Positions 41,909 to 51,914 of a stretch of DNA of 64,000 bases are shown here, in pieces (the first letter of the stretch is position 1; every line of letters begins with the position of its first letter). A model generated the notes under the pieces. The model did no database searches. It had not been told where the DNA came from and was given only the letters and a program-made list of their open reading frames with translations. Both the position numbers and the translations under genes were made by a program. Origin of the DNA: Streptomyces roseifaciens (GTDB lineage: Bacteria > Actinomycetota > Actinomycetes > Streptomycetales > Streptomycetaceae); the NCBI RefSeq assembly GCF_001445655.1, contig NZ_LNBE01000006.1:62001-126000 (forward strand), in the 5' to 3' direction.

Positions 41909-43564
41909 ATGGCACAGACGCAGAGCGCCCAGGGTCCGTCCGACCCTGACGCCAACGAGGGCGGAATGCCCGATGTGCCGGAAATGTGGGGTAACGGGGG
42001 GCTCGTCGGGGACGGACGTTACCGCCTCACGCACAGGCTGGGCCGCGGCGGCATGGCCGAGGTCTTCGCCGCCGAGGACGTGCGCCTGGGCCGCACGGTA
42101 GCGGTGAAGCTGCTCCGCGCCGACCTCGCCGAGGACCCGGTGTCCAAGGCCCGCTTCACCCGCGAGGCGCAGTCGGTCGCCGGGCTCAACCACCACGCGG
42201 TCGTCGCCGTTTACGACTCCGGCGAGGACACCGTCGGCCGCAACGTCGTGCCGTACATCGTCATGGAGCTGGTCGAAGGCCGCACCATCCGCGACCTGTT
42301 GCTCAACGCCGACGCCCCGCCGCCCGAGCAGGCGCTCATCATCGTCTCCGGCGTGCTGGAGGCCCTGGCCTACAGCCACCAGCACGGCATCGTGCACCGT
42401 GACATCAAGCCCGCCAACGTGATCATCACCAACAGCGGCGCGGTGAAGGTCATGGACTTCGGCATCGCCCGCGCCCTGCACGGCGCGGCCTCCACCATGA
42501 CCCAGACCGGCATGGTCATGGGCACCCCGCAGTACCTCTCGCCCGAGCAGGCCCTCGGCAAGACCGTCGACGCCCGCTCGGACCTCTACGCCACCGGCTG
42601 CCTGCTCTACGAACTGCTGGCGCTGCGTCCGCCGTTCACCGGCGAGACCCCGCTCTCGGTCGTCTACCAGCACGTCCAGGACATGCCGGTGCCGCCGTCG
42701 CAGGTCCTCGGCAGCGTGCCGCCGGAGCTCGACGGCCTGGTCATGCGCTCCCTCGCCAAGGATCCGGACGACCGGTTCCAGAGCGCCGAGGAGATGCGCG
42801 GGCTGGTCCAGTACGCCCTGCAGATGCTGCACGACGCGGGCGCCCACTCCGGTGCCTGGGACACGGGCCCGATCGACCACATGGGCGGCGCCACGCAGGT
42901 GATGGGCGCCGTAGGCGGCCCGCACACCACCGCCATGCAGCACCCGCAGCACGGCGGCGGCACCTCCCAGCAGCCGATACTGCCGCCCCGCCACGGCGAC
43001 GACGGCGGTTTCGACGGCTACGGCGGCAACGGCGGCCGGGGCGGCGGCAAGGGCAGGATGCTGCTCGTCGCCGCCGTCGTGGCGATCGTGCTGGTGGCGG
43101 GCGCGGTGTACGCGCTGAAGTCGTTCCAGACGAGCGGCGGCAAGACGGAGAGGAAGCCCGACAAGACCTCCGTCGGTCCGTCCACCCCCGGCCCCTCCGG
43201 CTCGCAGAGCCCCGACGCCCAGAAGTCCCCCTCCCCGGGCCACAACGGCACGACGGGCGACACGGGCCGTCAGCGCGATTCGGACAGCGAGGACGACACC
43301 ACGGACACCGACGAGGGCACCGGCCGGCACAAGCCGTCGCACGGGACGTCCGCGCCGCCGTCCAGCGCCCCGCCCTCCACGGACCCGTCGACCCAGCCCG
43401 ACCCGTCGAGCAAGCCGTCCACCGGCGGCGGCGACAACAAGCCCGGCACCACCGCGGGCCAGTCCGGCAGCACCGGTACCACCACGGGCACCACGACCGG
43501 GCAGACCGGCACCACCGGCACCACCGCCGGCCAGGGCGCCACGGGTACGACCCCGGGCACCTGA
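41909..43564 (+). CDS. Ser/Thr protein kinase with transmembrane segment and disordered tail
   Basis: A 551-residue kinase. The kinase domain is about residues 37-300 (LGRGGMAEVFAAED, VAVKLLRADL, HRDIKPANVI, DFGIARAL, GTPQYLSPEQAL). One transmembrane helix lies near residue 385 (MLLVAAVVAIVLVAGAVYAL). The outer tail of about 145 residues is rich in Thr, Ser, Pro and Gly without a PASTA domain, so it may be a stalk or glycosylated. ATG 41909 follows GGCGAGGACTG. It ends just before a clean hairpin. Confidence 0.93.
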   Translation: MAQTQSAQGPSDPDANEGGMPDVPEMWGNGGLVGDGRYRLTHRLGRGGMAEVFAAEDVRLGRTVAVKLLRADLAEDPVSKARFTREAQSVAGLNHHAVVAVYDSGEDTVGRNVVPYIVMELVEGRTIRDLLLNADAPPPEQALIIVSGVLEALAYSHQHGIVHRDIKPANVIITNSGAVKVMDFGIARALHGAASTMTQTGMVMGTPQYLSPEQALGKTVDARSDLYATGCLLYELLALRPPFTGETPLSVVYQHVQDMPVPPSQVLGSVPPELDGLVMRSLAKDPDDRFQSAEEMRGLVQYALQMLHDAGAHSGAWDTGPIDHMGGATQVMGAVGGPHTTAMQHPQHGGGTSQQPILPPRHGDDGGFDGYGGNGGRGGGKGRMLLVAAVVAIVLVAGAVYALKSFQTSGGKTERKPDKTSVGPSTPGPSGSQSPDAQKSPSPGHNGTTGDTGRQRDSDSEDDTTDTDEGTGRHKPSHGTSAPPSSAPPSTDPSTQPDPSSKPSTGGGDNKPGTTAGQSGSTGTTTGTTTGQTGTTGTTAGQGATGTTPGT

Positions 43565-43592
43565 TCCGGCCGGCGAGAAGCGGCAAGTACTT

Positions 43593-43623
43593 GAGGGCAC
43601 CCGATGGCGCATCGGGTGCCCTC
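43593..43623 (+). terminator. Intrinsic hairpin after the kinase gene
   Basis: A perfect 13-bp stem GAGGGCACCCGAT / ATCGGGTGCCCTC with a 5-nt loop, 29 bp after the kinase stop and before the convergent phosphotransferase gene. Confidence 0.88.
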
Positions 43624-43661
43624 GGTCGTGTGCGCGGGGAAGCTCCCTGCGGGACCCCCGC

Positions 43662-44777
43662 TCACTCCGTGAACGCGTCCCGCACCGCCTCGTACGACCG
43701 CGTCCACCAGACCGTCAGCGCCGCCGAGGCCGGGAAGCCGGGGTCCGCGCGGTGGTCGCCCAGCTGGTAGCGCCAGCGCAGCATCCAGAAGTCGTTCAGC
43801 CGTTCCCACCACACGCGGTGGACGGCCGCGCCCAGCTCGGCCGGGTCCGCGCCGCTGGCCCGCCGGTACGCGCGCGCGTACGGGCGTATCTTCGCGAGGT
43901 CCAGCGTGCCGTCGGGGCGCAGGAAGAAGATGACGGCCGCGCGGACGGCCTCTTCGGCGCGGGGCTGCACGCCGAGGCGGTCCCAGTCGACGATCGCGGC
44001 GGGTTCGCCGCCGCGGTAGAGCAGGTTGAGCGGGTGGAAGTCGCCGTGCACCCAGCCGGGGGCGGTGCCGTCGGCGGGGCGGCGGTGGGCGTGGCGCTCC
44101 AGCAGGGCGCGGCGCTCGATCAGCCGGTGCTCGGCGAGTTCGTCGAAGGAGTCGCGGGGCCGGCTGCCCCCGCCCCGGCGTACGAGCCCGAGAAGCTCCT
44201 CGATGAGGGCGTACGTGTCCTGGGGGTCCGCCGATGCGTCTGCGGGCCGCCGGGCCCCTCCCAGGCCCTCACAGGCCCCTCCAGGGCCTTCTGCGGCCCC
44301 CGGTGGGCCGTCGGGGGGCTCCTCGCGGCAGACCTTGGCCAGGCAGGTGTGGACGTGGCCGAGCAGGGCGCCGAGCTTGCGCGACTGGGTGCGGGTCAGT
44401 TCGCCGCCGTCGCGGTGGCGGCCGTCGACCCACGGGTGGAGGGCGTAGCAGCGGCCGCCGAGGACGGTGACGGTCGTGCCGTCCGTGCGGGCCACGGGCG
44501 GGGCGACGGGCAGGCCGAGGGCGGCCAGGCGCAGGGTGACGCCGTGCTGGCGGGCGATGGCGGTCTGGTCGCCGTCGAGGTGGTGCTTGAGGAAGAAGTT
44601 GCCGCGGGTGGTGGTGAGGCGGTAGCCGCGGTTGAGGAGGCCCTCGGTCAGGGGGATGCAGGAGACGGGCTCGCCGGCGCGGTCGTAGCGGCGCAGCAGG
44701 GTGCGCAGGGTGCCGATGTCGGGTCCGATGTCGGGTTTGGCGGTGGGCGGGACATCGGTGACAAGTGAGCGTGGCAC
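43662..44777 (-). CDS. Aminoglycoside phosphotransferase (APH)-family protein
   Basis: A 371-residue kinase-fold phosphotransferase of the APH/choline kinase superfamily. The nucleotide-binding lobe has NRGYRLTTTRGNFFLKHH. The catalytic loop is WVHGDFHPLNLLYRGG (HGDxxxxN), and the metal-binding motif is IVDWDRLG. A Pro/Gly-rich insertion (about residues 152-180) separates the lobes. The substrate is unknown; such genes are common in Streptomyces and do not by themselves indicate resistance. It lies 15 bp downstream of the FMN-binding protein gene on the same strand. Confidence 0.88.
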   Translation of the reverse strand: MPRSLVTDVPPTAKPDIGPDIGTLRTLLRRYDRAGEPVSCIPLTEGLLNRGYRLTTTRGNFFLKHHLDGDQTAIARQHGVTLRLAALGLPVAPPVARTDGTTVTVLGGRCYALHPWVDGRHRDGGELTRTQSRKLGALLGHVHTCLAKVCREEPPDGPPGAAEGPGGACEGLGGARRPADASADPQDTYALIEELLGLVRRGGGSRPRDSFDELAEHRLIERRALLERHAHRRPADGTAPGWVHGDFHPLNLLYRGGEPAAIVDWDRLGVQPRAEEAVRAAVIFFLRPDGTLDLAKIRPYARAYRRASGADPAELGAAVHRVWWERLNDFWMLRWRYQLGDHRADPGFPASAALTVWWTRSYEAVRDAFTE

Positions 44778-44792
44778 GTCCCAAATGTTAGA

Positions 44793-45227
44793 TCACGCTG
44801 AGTGCGCGGCCTGTCGCGCGGGGACCCCTTCAAGGTGATGCAGGGTGATGAACTGCGGTTCGATGCACAGGTATTCGGGCCGGAAGGGTGCGGCGTCCGC
44901 CGTACGGGGCGGCCGGCCGAAGCGCTCCAGGTCGTCCCCGGAAGGGATGAAGAGGCGTGCCGTGCCGACGAATTGCACGGTCCACACCGCCTCGTCGCCC
45001 TCGCGCCGGTCGCTCAAGTTGTCGGCGCCGTAGGCGACGACGTTGCCGTCGCAGGCCTGGGCGTAGCCGAAGTCGCCGTGGAGACGGAGCAGGACGCTCC
45101 CGCCGGAGACGATGTGGCGGGCGACGGTGACGAAGGGGAGTGCGCGCATGCTGACCGAAAGGCGGCCGTAAGGGGTGCGGCCGAGCAGTTCGAGGGCTCG
45201 GTATCGGTCGGACGGCGCGGAGAGCAT
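44793..45227 (-). CDS. Pyridoxamine 5'-phosphate oxidase-like FMN-binding protein
   Basis: A 144-residue split-barrel flavin-binding protein of the PNPOx-like superfamily. It starts MLSAPSDRYRALELLGRTPYGRLSVSMRALPFVTVARHIV, with the later GDEAVWTVQFVGTARLFI strand pair and HHLEGVPARQ end. Such proteins are often F420- or FMN-dependent reductases or heme-binding; the exact activity cannot be chosen. ATG 45227 matches the usual family start; the open frame upstream lacks similarity. Confidence 0.8.
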   Translation of the reverse strand: MLSAPSDRYRALELLGRTPYGRLSVSMRALPFVTVARHIVSGGSVLLRLHGDFGYAQACDGNVVAYGADNLSDRREGDEAVWTVQFVGTARLFIPSGDDLERFGRPPRTADAAPFRPEYLCIEPQFITLHHLEGVPARQAAHSA

Positions 45228-45320
45228 GGCACCACTGTGCACGCCCGCCACACCCGCCTCCAGGGGCACCCGCCCCTTTGGCGCGGGCCATAGGTCCCGA
45301 ATCACCGGTTTACCGTAGAT

Positions 45321-45980
45321 TCACCGCTTCTCGGCCTGCAGCCGGGCCACGTACGCCGCCGCCTGGGAGCGCCGCTCCATGCCGAGCTTGGAGAGCAGGC
45401 TGGAGACGTAGTTCTTGATCGTCTTTTCGGCCAGGTGCAGGCGTTCGCCGATCACGCGGTTGGTCAGGCCCTCGCCGATCAGGTCCAGGATCCGGCGCTC
45501 CTGGTCGGTCAGGCTCGCGAGCCGGTCGTCGCCCTTGGGGGCCTTGCCGTCGCGCAGCCGCTCCAGCACCCGCGCCGTCGCCACCGGGTCGAGCAGGGAT
45601 TTCCCGGCCGCCACGTCCCGTACGGCGGCGAGCAGCTCATTGCCACGAATGGCTTTCAGTACGTAACCGGACGCGCCCGCCATGATCGCGTCGAAGAGTG
45701 CCTCGTCATCGGCGAAGGAGGTGAGCATCAGGCATTTGATGTGCTCATCCTGCGAACGGATTTCCCGGCAGACTTCGACCCCGCTGCCATCCGGAAGGCG
45801 AACGTCCAGAACAGCGACGTCCGGCCGCGTGGCCGGAATGCGCACCAGTGCGTCGGCGGCCGTACCGGCCTCCCCGACGACCTCGATGTCGGCCTCGACG
45901 GAGAGCATCTCGTGCACCCCGCGCCGGACGACCTCGTGGTCGTCGAGCAGAAATACCGTGATTTTTCCTTGTTCGGGCAC
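45321..45980 (-). CDS. NarL/LuxR-family response regulator (DevR-like)
   Basis: A 219-residue two-component regulator. The receiver domain covers residues 7-120 with acidic residues D13-D14, phosphoacceptor D59 (AVLDVRLPDG), an LTSF switch and the conserved Lys in YVLKAIRG. The LuxR-type helix-turn-helix covers about 150-210 (LTDQERRILDLIGEGLTNRVIGERLHLAEKTIKNYVSSLLSKLGM). GTG 45980 is the family start; the frame continues upstream without similarity. No sensor kinase is adjacent, so it is orphan here. It diverges from the second bkd operon across a 363-bp region. Confidence 0.93.
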   Translation of the reverse strand: MPEQGKITVFLLDDHEVVRRGVHEMLSVEADIEVVGEAGTAADALVRIPATRPDVAVLDVRLPDGSGVEVCREIRSQDEHIKCLMLTSFADDEALFDAIMAGASGYVLKAIRGNELLAAVRDVAAGKSLLDPVATARVLERLRDGKAPKGDDRLASLTDQERRILDLIGEGLTNRVIGERLHLAEKTIKNYVSSLLSKLGMERRSQAAAYVARLQAEKR

Positions 45981-46343
45981 AGGGCCAGTCTCACACACCG
46001 AGTCTTCCCCTGCTCTTGTCCTCCGGGATAACGTGCCGTCGTTCCGGCAGCCCGCACGGGCTGTGCTCACAAGGTCGTGACCAGGAGCGTCGCCCCGCTT
46101 TCTCGATTTACTTGGAAATCCAAGCAAAATTGCAGGTCAGGCGGGGTTTCGCAGGAATGCGGCCTTCTGGGTAACGTGCTTATTGCAGGCCTTTCGCCGG
46201 GGCGCCTGTCACGCCCGGTTCCGGCCTCGGCACACCCACCCCGTGTGCCGTCGGGGATCGAGCGAGCATTCTCCTGCCTCACGGCGGGGGAACCCCCTCT
46301 GGCCGCCGGCGACCCCGGGGGCCGGACAGACGGAGGAGCACAC
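45981..46343. promoter_or_regulatory. Divergent regulatory region before the second bkd operon
   Basis: A 363-bp gene-free stretch with an AT-rich core at about 46100-46135. It contains the palindrome CTTGGAAATCCAAG (46111-46124) followed by AAAATTGCA, a plausible Lrp/AsnC-type or other operator for the bkd operon. No PaaR-type element like those at 22047, 26615 and 29394 is visible here. Confidence 0.55.
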
Positions 46344-47494
46344 GTGACTGTGGACAGCACTGCCGCGCGCAAGCCGCGCCGCGGCGGCAGCAAGCGCGCC
46401 GGCGCCAAGACCGCCGCGGCGGCGGGCGCACCCGAGCTCGTACAGCTGCTGACGCCGGAGGGCGAGCGGGTCGAGCACCCCGACTACTCCATCGACCTGA
46501 CCGCCGAGGAACTGCGTGGCCTGTACCGCGACATGGTGCTGACCCGCAGGTTCGACGCCGAGGCGACCACGCTGCAGCGCCAGGGGGAACTGGGCCTGTG
46601 GGCCTCCCTGCTGGGCCAGGAGGCCGCCCAGATCGGCTCCGGCCGGGCGACCCGCCCCGACGACTACGTCTTCCCGACCTACCGCGAGCACGGCGTGGCC
46701 TGGTGCCGCGGGGTCGACCCCACCAACCTGCTCGGCATGTTCCGCGGCGTGAACAACGGCGGCTGGGACCCGAACGAGAACAACTTCCACCTCTACACGA
46801 TCGTCATCGGCTCGCAGGCGCTGCACGCGACCGGCTACGCCATGGGGATCACCAAGGACGGCGCCGACTCCGCCGTCATCGCCTACTTCGGCGACGGCGC
46901 CTCCAGCCAGGGCGACGTGGCCGAGGCGTTCACCTTCGCGGCCGTCTACAACGCCCCGGTCGTCTTCTTCTGCCAGAACAACCAGTGGGCCATCTCCGAG
47001 CCCACCGAGAAGCAGACCCGCGTCCCGCTCTACCAGCGCGCACAGGGCTACGGCTTCCCCGGTGTCCGCGTCGACGGCAACGACGTCCTCGCCTGCCTCG
47101 CCGTCACCAAGGCCGCCCTCGACCGGGCCCGCACCGGCCAGGGCCCGATGCTGATCGAGGCCTTCACGTACCGCATGGGCGCCCACACCACTTCCGACGA
47201 CCCGACGCGCTACCGGCGCGACGAGGAGCGCGAGCTGTGGGAGGCCAAGGACCCGATCGCGCGCCTGCGCGCGTACCTGGAGCGCGAGGGCCACGCCGAC
47301 GAGGCCTTCTTCGCCGCCCTGGAGACCGAGTCCGACGAGCTCGCCAAGCACGTCCGCGACCGCGTCCGCACCATGCCGGACCCCGACGACATGGCGATCT
47401 TCGACAACATCTACGCCGACGGCCACGCCCTCGTCGACGAGGAGCGCGCCCAGTTCGCCGCCTACCAGGCTTCGTTCGCCGAGGAGAGCCACTG

Positions 47495-47495
<1 letters not shown>
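46344..47495 (+). CDS. bkdA: Branched-chain 2-oxoacid dehydrogenase E1 alpha (second copy)
   Basis: A 383-residue E1 alpha. TPP motif YFGDGASSQGDVAEAFTFAAVYNAPVVFFCQNNQWAIS; activation and loop regions FPTYREHGVAWCRGVDPTNLLGMFRGVNNGGWDPNENNFHLYT and EAFTYRMGAHTTSDDPTRYR. An Ala/Lys/Arg-rich N-terminal tail (about 30 residues) precedes the fold. GTG 46344 has GGAGGAG at 46332-46338. It is paralogous to the 29-kb copy but clearly diverged, so the two complexes are probably not recent duplicates and may differ in substrate or timing. Confidence 0.92.
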
Positions 47496-48475
<980 letters not shown>

Positions 48476-48498
48476 GGGGTTTGAGGAGAGTCGTGACC

Positions 48499-50004
48499 AT
48501 GACTGCAAGGACCGCTAACGACCAGCGCTTCCGCGAGTTCAAGATGCCCGACGTGGGCGAGGGGCTCACCGAGGCCGAGATCCTCAAGTGGTACGTGGCC
48601 GTCGGCGACACCGTCGCCGACGGGCAGGTGGTGTGCGAGGTCGAGACGGCCAAGGCCGCCGTGGAGCTGCCGATCCCGTTCGATGGGGTCGTGCACGAAC
48701 TGCGGTTCCCCGAGGGGACGACGGTCGACGTCGGCCAGGTGATCATCTCGGTCGACACCCAGCCCGGCGCGGGGCCGGCTGCGCCGGGCTCGCCGGAACC
48801 GGGTGAGGCTGCGGCTCCGGCCGCGCCCGCCGAGGAGGCGGAGGAGCCGCAGGGGCGGCAGGCCGTGCTGGTCGGCTACGGGGCGGCGCCGTCTTCTACG
48901 AAGCGGCGCGCTCGTAAGCAGCCGGTGCAGCAGGCGGCTTCCCCGGTGGCCGCCGCCGTTCAGGCCGAGCTCAACGGGCGTCCGGCCCCGGGCATGGCCG
49001 GGACCCCTGCGGCCGCGGAACCCGCGCCCATAGCGCCCGGAGCGGCGGCCGGAAAGATTTCCCCGGCCCCCGGCACGGGCCAGGCCCCCGCCGCACCGGC
49101 AGCCGCCCGTCCCCTCGCCAAGCCCCCCGTGCGCAAGCTCGCCAAGGACCTCGGGGTCGATCTCGCGTCCGTCGTGCCGTCCGGTGCCGACGGCATCGTG
49201 ACCCGCGAGGACGTCCACGCCGCCGCTTCGGCCGCGACTGCCCCGGTCGCGGAGGAGCCGGCGGCCGTCGCGGGGGTGCCCGCGGCCGTGACGGACCTCG
49301 CCGCGCGCGAGACGCGGATCCCGGTCAAGGGCGTGCGCAAGGCCACCGCCCAGGCGATGGTCGCGAGCGCCTTCACCGCGCCGCACGTCACGGAGTTCGT
49401 CACCGTCGACGTGACCCGCACGATGAAGCTCGTGCAGAAGCTCAAGGACGACCCCGACATGGCGGGTCTGCGGGTCAACCCGCTGCTGCTCGTCGCGAAG
49501 GCATTCCTCGTCGCGATCAAGCGGAACCCGGACGTGAACGCGTCGTGGGACGAGGCCAACCAGGAGATCGTCCGCAAGGACTACGTGAACCTGGGCATCG
49601 CGGCGGCCACGCCGCGCGGGCTGATCGTGCCGAACATCAAGGACGCGGGCGTCAAGACGCTCCCCGAGCTGTCGACGGCGCTGTCCGAGCTGGTGGCGAC
49701 CGCCCGCGAGGGGAAGACGAGCCCGGCGGCCATGTCCGGCGGCACGGTCACCATCACCAACGTGGGCGTCTTCGGCGTCGACACCGGCACGCCCATCCTC
49801 AACCCGGGCGAGTCCGCGATCCTGGCCGTCGGTGCGATCAAGCTGCAGCCGTGGGTGCACAAGGGCAAGGTCAAGCCGCGCCAGGTGACGACGCTGGCGC
49901 TCTCCTTCGACCACCGCCTGGTGGACGGGGAGCTGGGTTCGAAGGTGCTGGCCGACACGGCCGCCGTGCTCGAGAATCCGCAGCGGCTGATCACCTGGGG
50001 ATAA
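48499..50004 (+). CDS. bkdC: Branched-chain 2-oxoacid dehydrogenase E2 (second copy)
   Basis: A 501-residue dihydrolipoamide acyltransferase. Lipoyl domain with modified Lys52 (VETAKAAVELP), an Ala/Pro linker, subunit-binding domain (KPPVRKLAKDLGVDLASVVPSGADGIVTREDVHAA) and catalytic domain ending LSFDHRLVDGELGSKVL (HxxxDG). Starts ATG 48499 and GTG 48493 are both served by GAGGAG at 48483-48488; ATG has better spacing. The linker lacks the duplicated block seen in the other E2. No E3 gene follows. Confidence 0.94.
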   Translation: MTARTANDQRFREFKMPDVGEGLTEAEILKWYVAVGDTVADGQVVCEVETAKAAVELPIPFDGVVHELRFPEGTTVDVGQVIISVDTQPGAGPAAPGSPEPGEAAAPAAPAEEAEEPQGRQAVLVGYGAAPSSTKRRARKQPVQQAASPVAAAVQAELNGRPAPGMAGTPAAAEPAPIAPGAAAGKISPAPGTGQAPAAPAAARPLAKPPVRKLAKDLGVDLASVVPSGADGIVTREDVHAAASAATAPVAEEPAAVAGVPAAVTDLAARETRIPVKGVRKATAQAMVASAFTAPHVTEFVTVDVTRTMKLVQKLKDDPDMAGLRVNPLLLVAKAFLVAIKRNPDVNASWDEANQEIVRKDYVNLGIAAATPRGLIVPNIKDAGVKTLPELSTALSELVATAREGKTSPAAMSGGTVTITNVGVFGVDTGTPILNPGESAILAVGAIKLQPWVHKGKVKPRQVTTLALSFDHRLVDGELGSKVLADTAAVLENPQRLITWG

Positions 50005-50041
50005 CACCGCCCAGGGGTGGTGCACCGGGCAATGGCATGGC

Positions 50042-50067
50042 GCAATGGCCCGGTGCAATGGCCCGGT
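50042..50067 (+). repeat. 13-bp tandem repeat after bkdC
   Basis: GCAATGGCCCGGT occurs twice in perfect tandem (50042-50054, 50055-50067), flanked by partial copies (CCGGGCAATGGCATGG before, GCAATAACC after) in the spacer before the terminator. Confidence 0.85.
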
Positions 50068-50100
50068 GCAATAACCATTAGTTGAATCCGAAACGACAAA

Positions 50101-50161
50101 AGGCCCGGACGCCTCCCTCCTCACCCCCCTCCAGCGAGGAGAGAGATCGGCGTCCGGGCCT
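50101..50161 (+). terminator. Hairpin downstream of the second bkd operon
   Basis: AGGCCCGGACGCC (50101-50113) pairs perfectly with GGCGTCCGGGCCT (50149-50161) across a 35-nt loop. It lies about 100 bp after the bkdC stop and likely ends that transcript. Confidence 0.8.
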
Positions 50162-50277
50162 CTGCCGTCATGCGGAGCGGCCTCGGGAATCCCACCCAGG
50201 TCAGCGGCTGGAATAGCCCGTGCGGCGCAATTTACTTAAGATTGACCAACACTTGCAGTGTCGGAATTGGAGGACGC

Positions 50278-51111
50278 GTGGACGGCGCCGACCACGTGGA
50301 CGGGGAATCCATCAGCCGTCTTCTCCGCGCCTGGCGGGCGCGCGTGGACGCACGTACCGTCCCCGAGCTGCGCGGTGTCCTCCCCCGCCCCGGCCGCCGC
50401 CTCTCCCAGGCCCACGTGGCCCGGCTCACCGGAGTGAGCGAGGGCTGGTACCGCGCGCTGGAGGCCGGCCGGCGTCAGGACTTCTCCGAGAATTTCCTGC
50501 TCCGGGTCGCCCGCGCACTCCGGCTGAGCGAGGCCGAGACGCTCACGCTCTTTCTCGCCGTGTGCGGCCGCCGCCCGCCCGGCGGACTCTCCCGCGAACC
50601 GGGCGGTGCGGGCGATCTGCCGCACGGCGTCAAAGTCCTGCTGGAACAGCAGGTCTCCTATCCCGCCTATCTCTCCGATGTGGCCTGGAATATCGTCGCG
50701 GCGAATTCCCTCATGGGCGAGTGGTTTCCCTGGGTGCGCAGGCCCGGCGCCAATCTCATGCGCTGGGCGCTGCTCGACCCCGAGGCCCGCGAGCAGATGC
50801 TCGACTGGGAGGACGCCTGTGCCCGGACGTACCTCGCGATGCTGCGCGTCGCCGCCAACAGCAACCCCGACAACGCCGAACTGCGCACGCTCGTGCGGGA
50901 CATCCTCGACGCGGACGCCGACTGCCGGCGCATCTGGTCCGAGGAGCACGACGTGGTGGAGCACCGCGACGGCGACGTCTTCCGGCTGCAACTGCCGTTC
51001 CACGGTGGACGGGAGGTGCGTGTGACGAGTCATGTCCTGTTGCCGATACAGCGTCCTGACCTGAGGTTCGTCTTCATCACGCCCGCGGACGGCTGGACGG
51101 GGCCGCAATAA
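50278..51111 (+). CDS. XRE-family regulator with MmyB-like ligand domain
   Basis: A 277-residue regulator common in Streptomyces. The N-terminal Cro/CI-type helix-turn-helix is at about residues 34-75 (RRLSQAHVARLTGVSEGWYRALEAGRRQDFSENFLLRVARAL). The C-terminal MmyB-like PAS-type ligand-binding domain contains YPAYLSDVAWNIVAANSLMGEWFPWVRRPGANLMRWALLDPEARE. Such domains bind fatty acids in characterised members. GTG 50278 lies 4 nt after GGAGGA; GTG 50296 is an alternative. The stop codon is inside a tandem repeat. Confidence 0.9.
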   Translation: MDGADHVDGESISRLLRAWRARVDARTVPELRGVLPRPGRRLSQAHVARLTGVSEGWYRALEAGRRQDFSENFLLRVARALRLSEAETLTLFLAVCGRRPPGGLSREPGGAGDLPHGVKVLLEQQVSYPAYLSDVAWNIVAANSLMGEWFPWVRRPGANLMRWALLDPEAREQMLDWEDACARTYLAMLRVAANSNPDNAELRTLVRDILDADADCRRIWSEEHDVVEHRDGDVFRLQLPFHGGREVRVTSHVLLPIQRPDLRFVFITPADGWTGPQ

Positions 51112-51154
51112 CGGCTGGACGGAACCGCGCGGACGGCTGGACGGGGCCGTAAAC
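51087..51154 (+). repeat. Stop-spanning repeat after the MmyB-like gene
   Basis: GGACGGCTGGACGGGGCCG occurs at 51087-51105 and 51131-51149, with a partial copy (ACGGCTGGACGGAACCGCGC, 51111-51130) between. The gene's TAA (51109-51111) lies inside the array. Confidence 0.88.
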
Positions 51155-51223
51155 CGGGGCGCCCGTTGTCCGGATCGCGGACCCCCTCTTTCTGCGTATA
51201 TATGTTGTATCTAAGCTGTGCTC

Positions 51224-51895
51224 ATGCCAACCGCCCCGCCCGTGCCGCTCCAGCGGACGAAGCAGCCCCCCGCCGCCGAACGCGTCTACGCGCACGTCAA
51301 GGAAGCCGTCCTGCACCGCCGTTACGAAGGCGGCACGCTGCTCACCGAGGGCGATCTGGCCGAGGCCACCGGCGTCTCGCGGACCCCCGTGCGCGAGGCG
51401 CTGCTGCGCCTGGAGGCCGAGGGGCTGATCAAGCTCTACCCGAAGAAGGGCGCCCTCGTCCTGCCCGTCTCCGCCCAGGAGATCGCGGACGTGGTCGAGA
51501 CCCGGCTGCTGGTGGAGAAGTACGCGGCGGCCAAGGCCGTCCCCGCCTCCCCGCTGCTCATCGCCCGCCTGGAGGAACTGCTCGACGACATGGGCCGCCA
51601 GGCCGCCGCCGGCGACCTGGCCGCGGTCTCCGTCAGCGACCGCGCCTTCCACGCCGAGATCGTGCGCAGCGCCGGCAACCAGATCCTCTCCCGGCTCTAC
51701 GACCAGCTGCGCGACCGGCAACTGCGGATGGGCGTGGCCGTGATGCACGCCCACCCCGACCGCATCGCCAAGAACCACAGCGAGCACACCGAGATCCTCG
51801 AAGCACTGCGCGCCGGTGACGCCGAGGGCGCCGTCGCCGTCATCGACCAGCACGTCAGCTGGGTGCGCAACCTGGCCCAGGGCGAGATCCGATGA
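51224..51895 (+). CDS. GntR-family (FadR/FCD) transcriptional regulator
   Basis: A 223-residue regulator. The N-terminal winged helix is at about residues 15-75 (AAERVYAHVKEAVLHRRYEGGTLLTEGDLAEATGVSRTPVREALLRLEAEGLIKLYPKKGALV). The C-terminal FCD helical effector domain includes SDRAFHAEIVRSAGNQILSRLYDQLRDRQLRMG with metal-binding-type His and Asp. Starts GTG 51218 and ATG 51224 are possible. An AT-rich leader (GTATATATGTTGTATCTAAG, 51195-51214) probably holds both promoter and operator. It precedes an MFS transporter gene by 19 bp, so it most likely controls that transporter. Confidence 0.92.
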   Translation: MPTAPPVPLQRTKQPPAAERVYAHVKEAVLHRRYEGGTLLTEGDLAEATGVSRTPVREALLRLEAEGLIKLYPKKGALVLPVSAQEIADVVETRLLVEKYAAAKAVPASPLLIARLEELLDDMGRQAAAGDLAAVSVSDRAFHAEIVRSAGNQILSRLYDQLRDRQLRMGVAVMHAHPDRIAKNHSEHTEILEALRAGDAEGAVAVIDQHVSWVRNLAQGEIR

Positions 51896-51914
51896 CCGAG
51901 CGGGGGGAACACCG

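Noticed and set aside
43662..44777. Calling the APH-family gene an antibiotic resistance determinant
   Set aside because: The superfamily covers many substrates and the gene is not in a resistance context; only the fold is supported.
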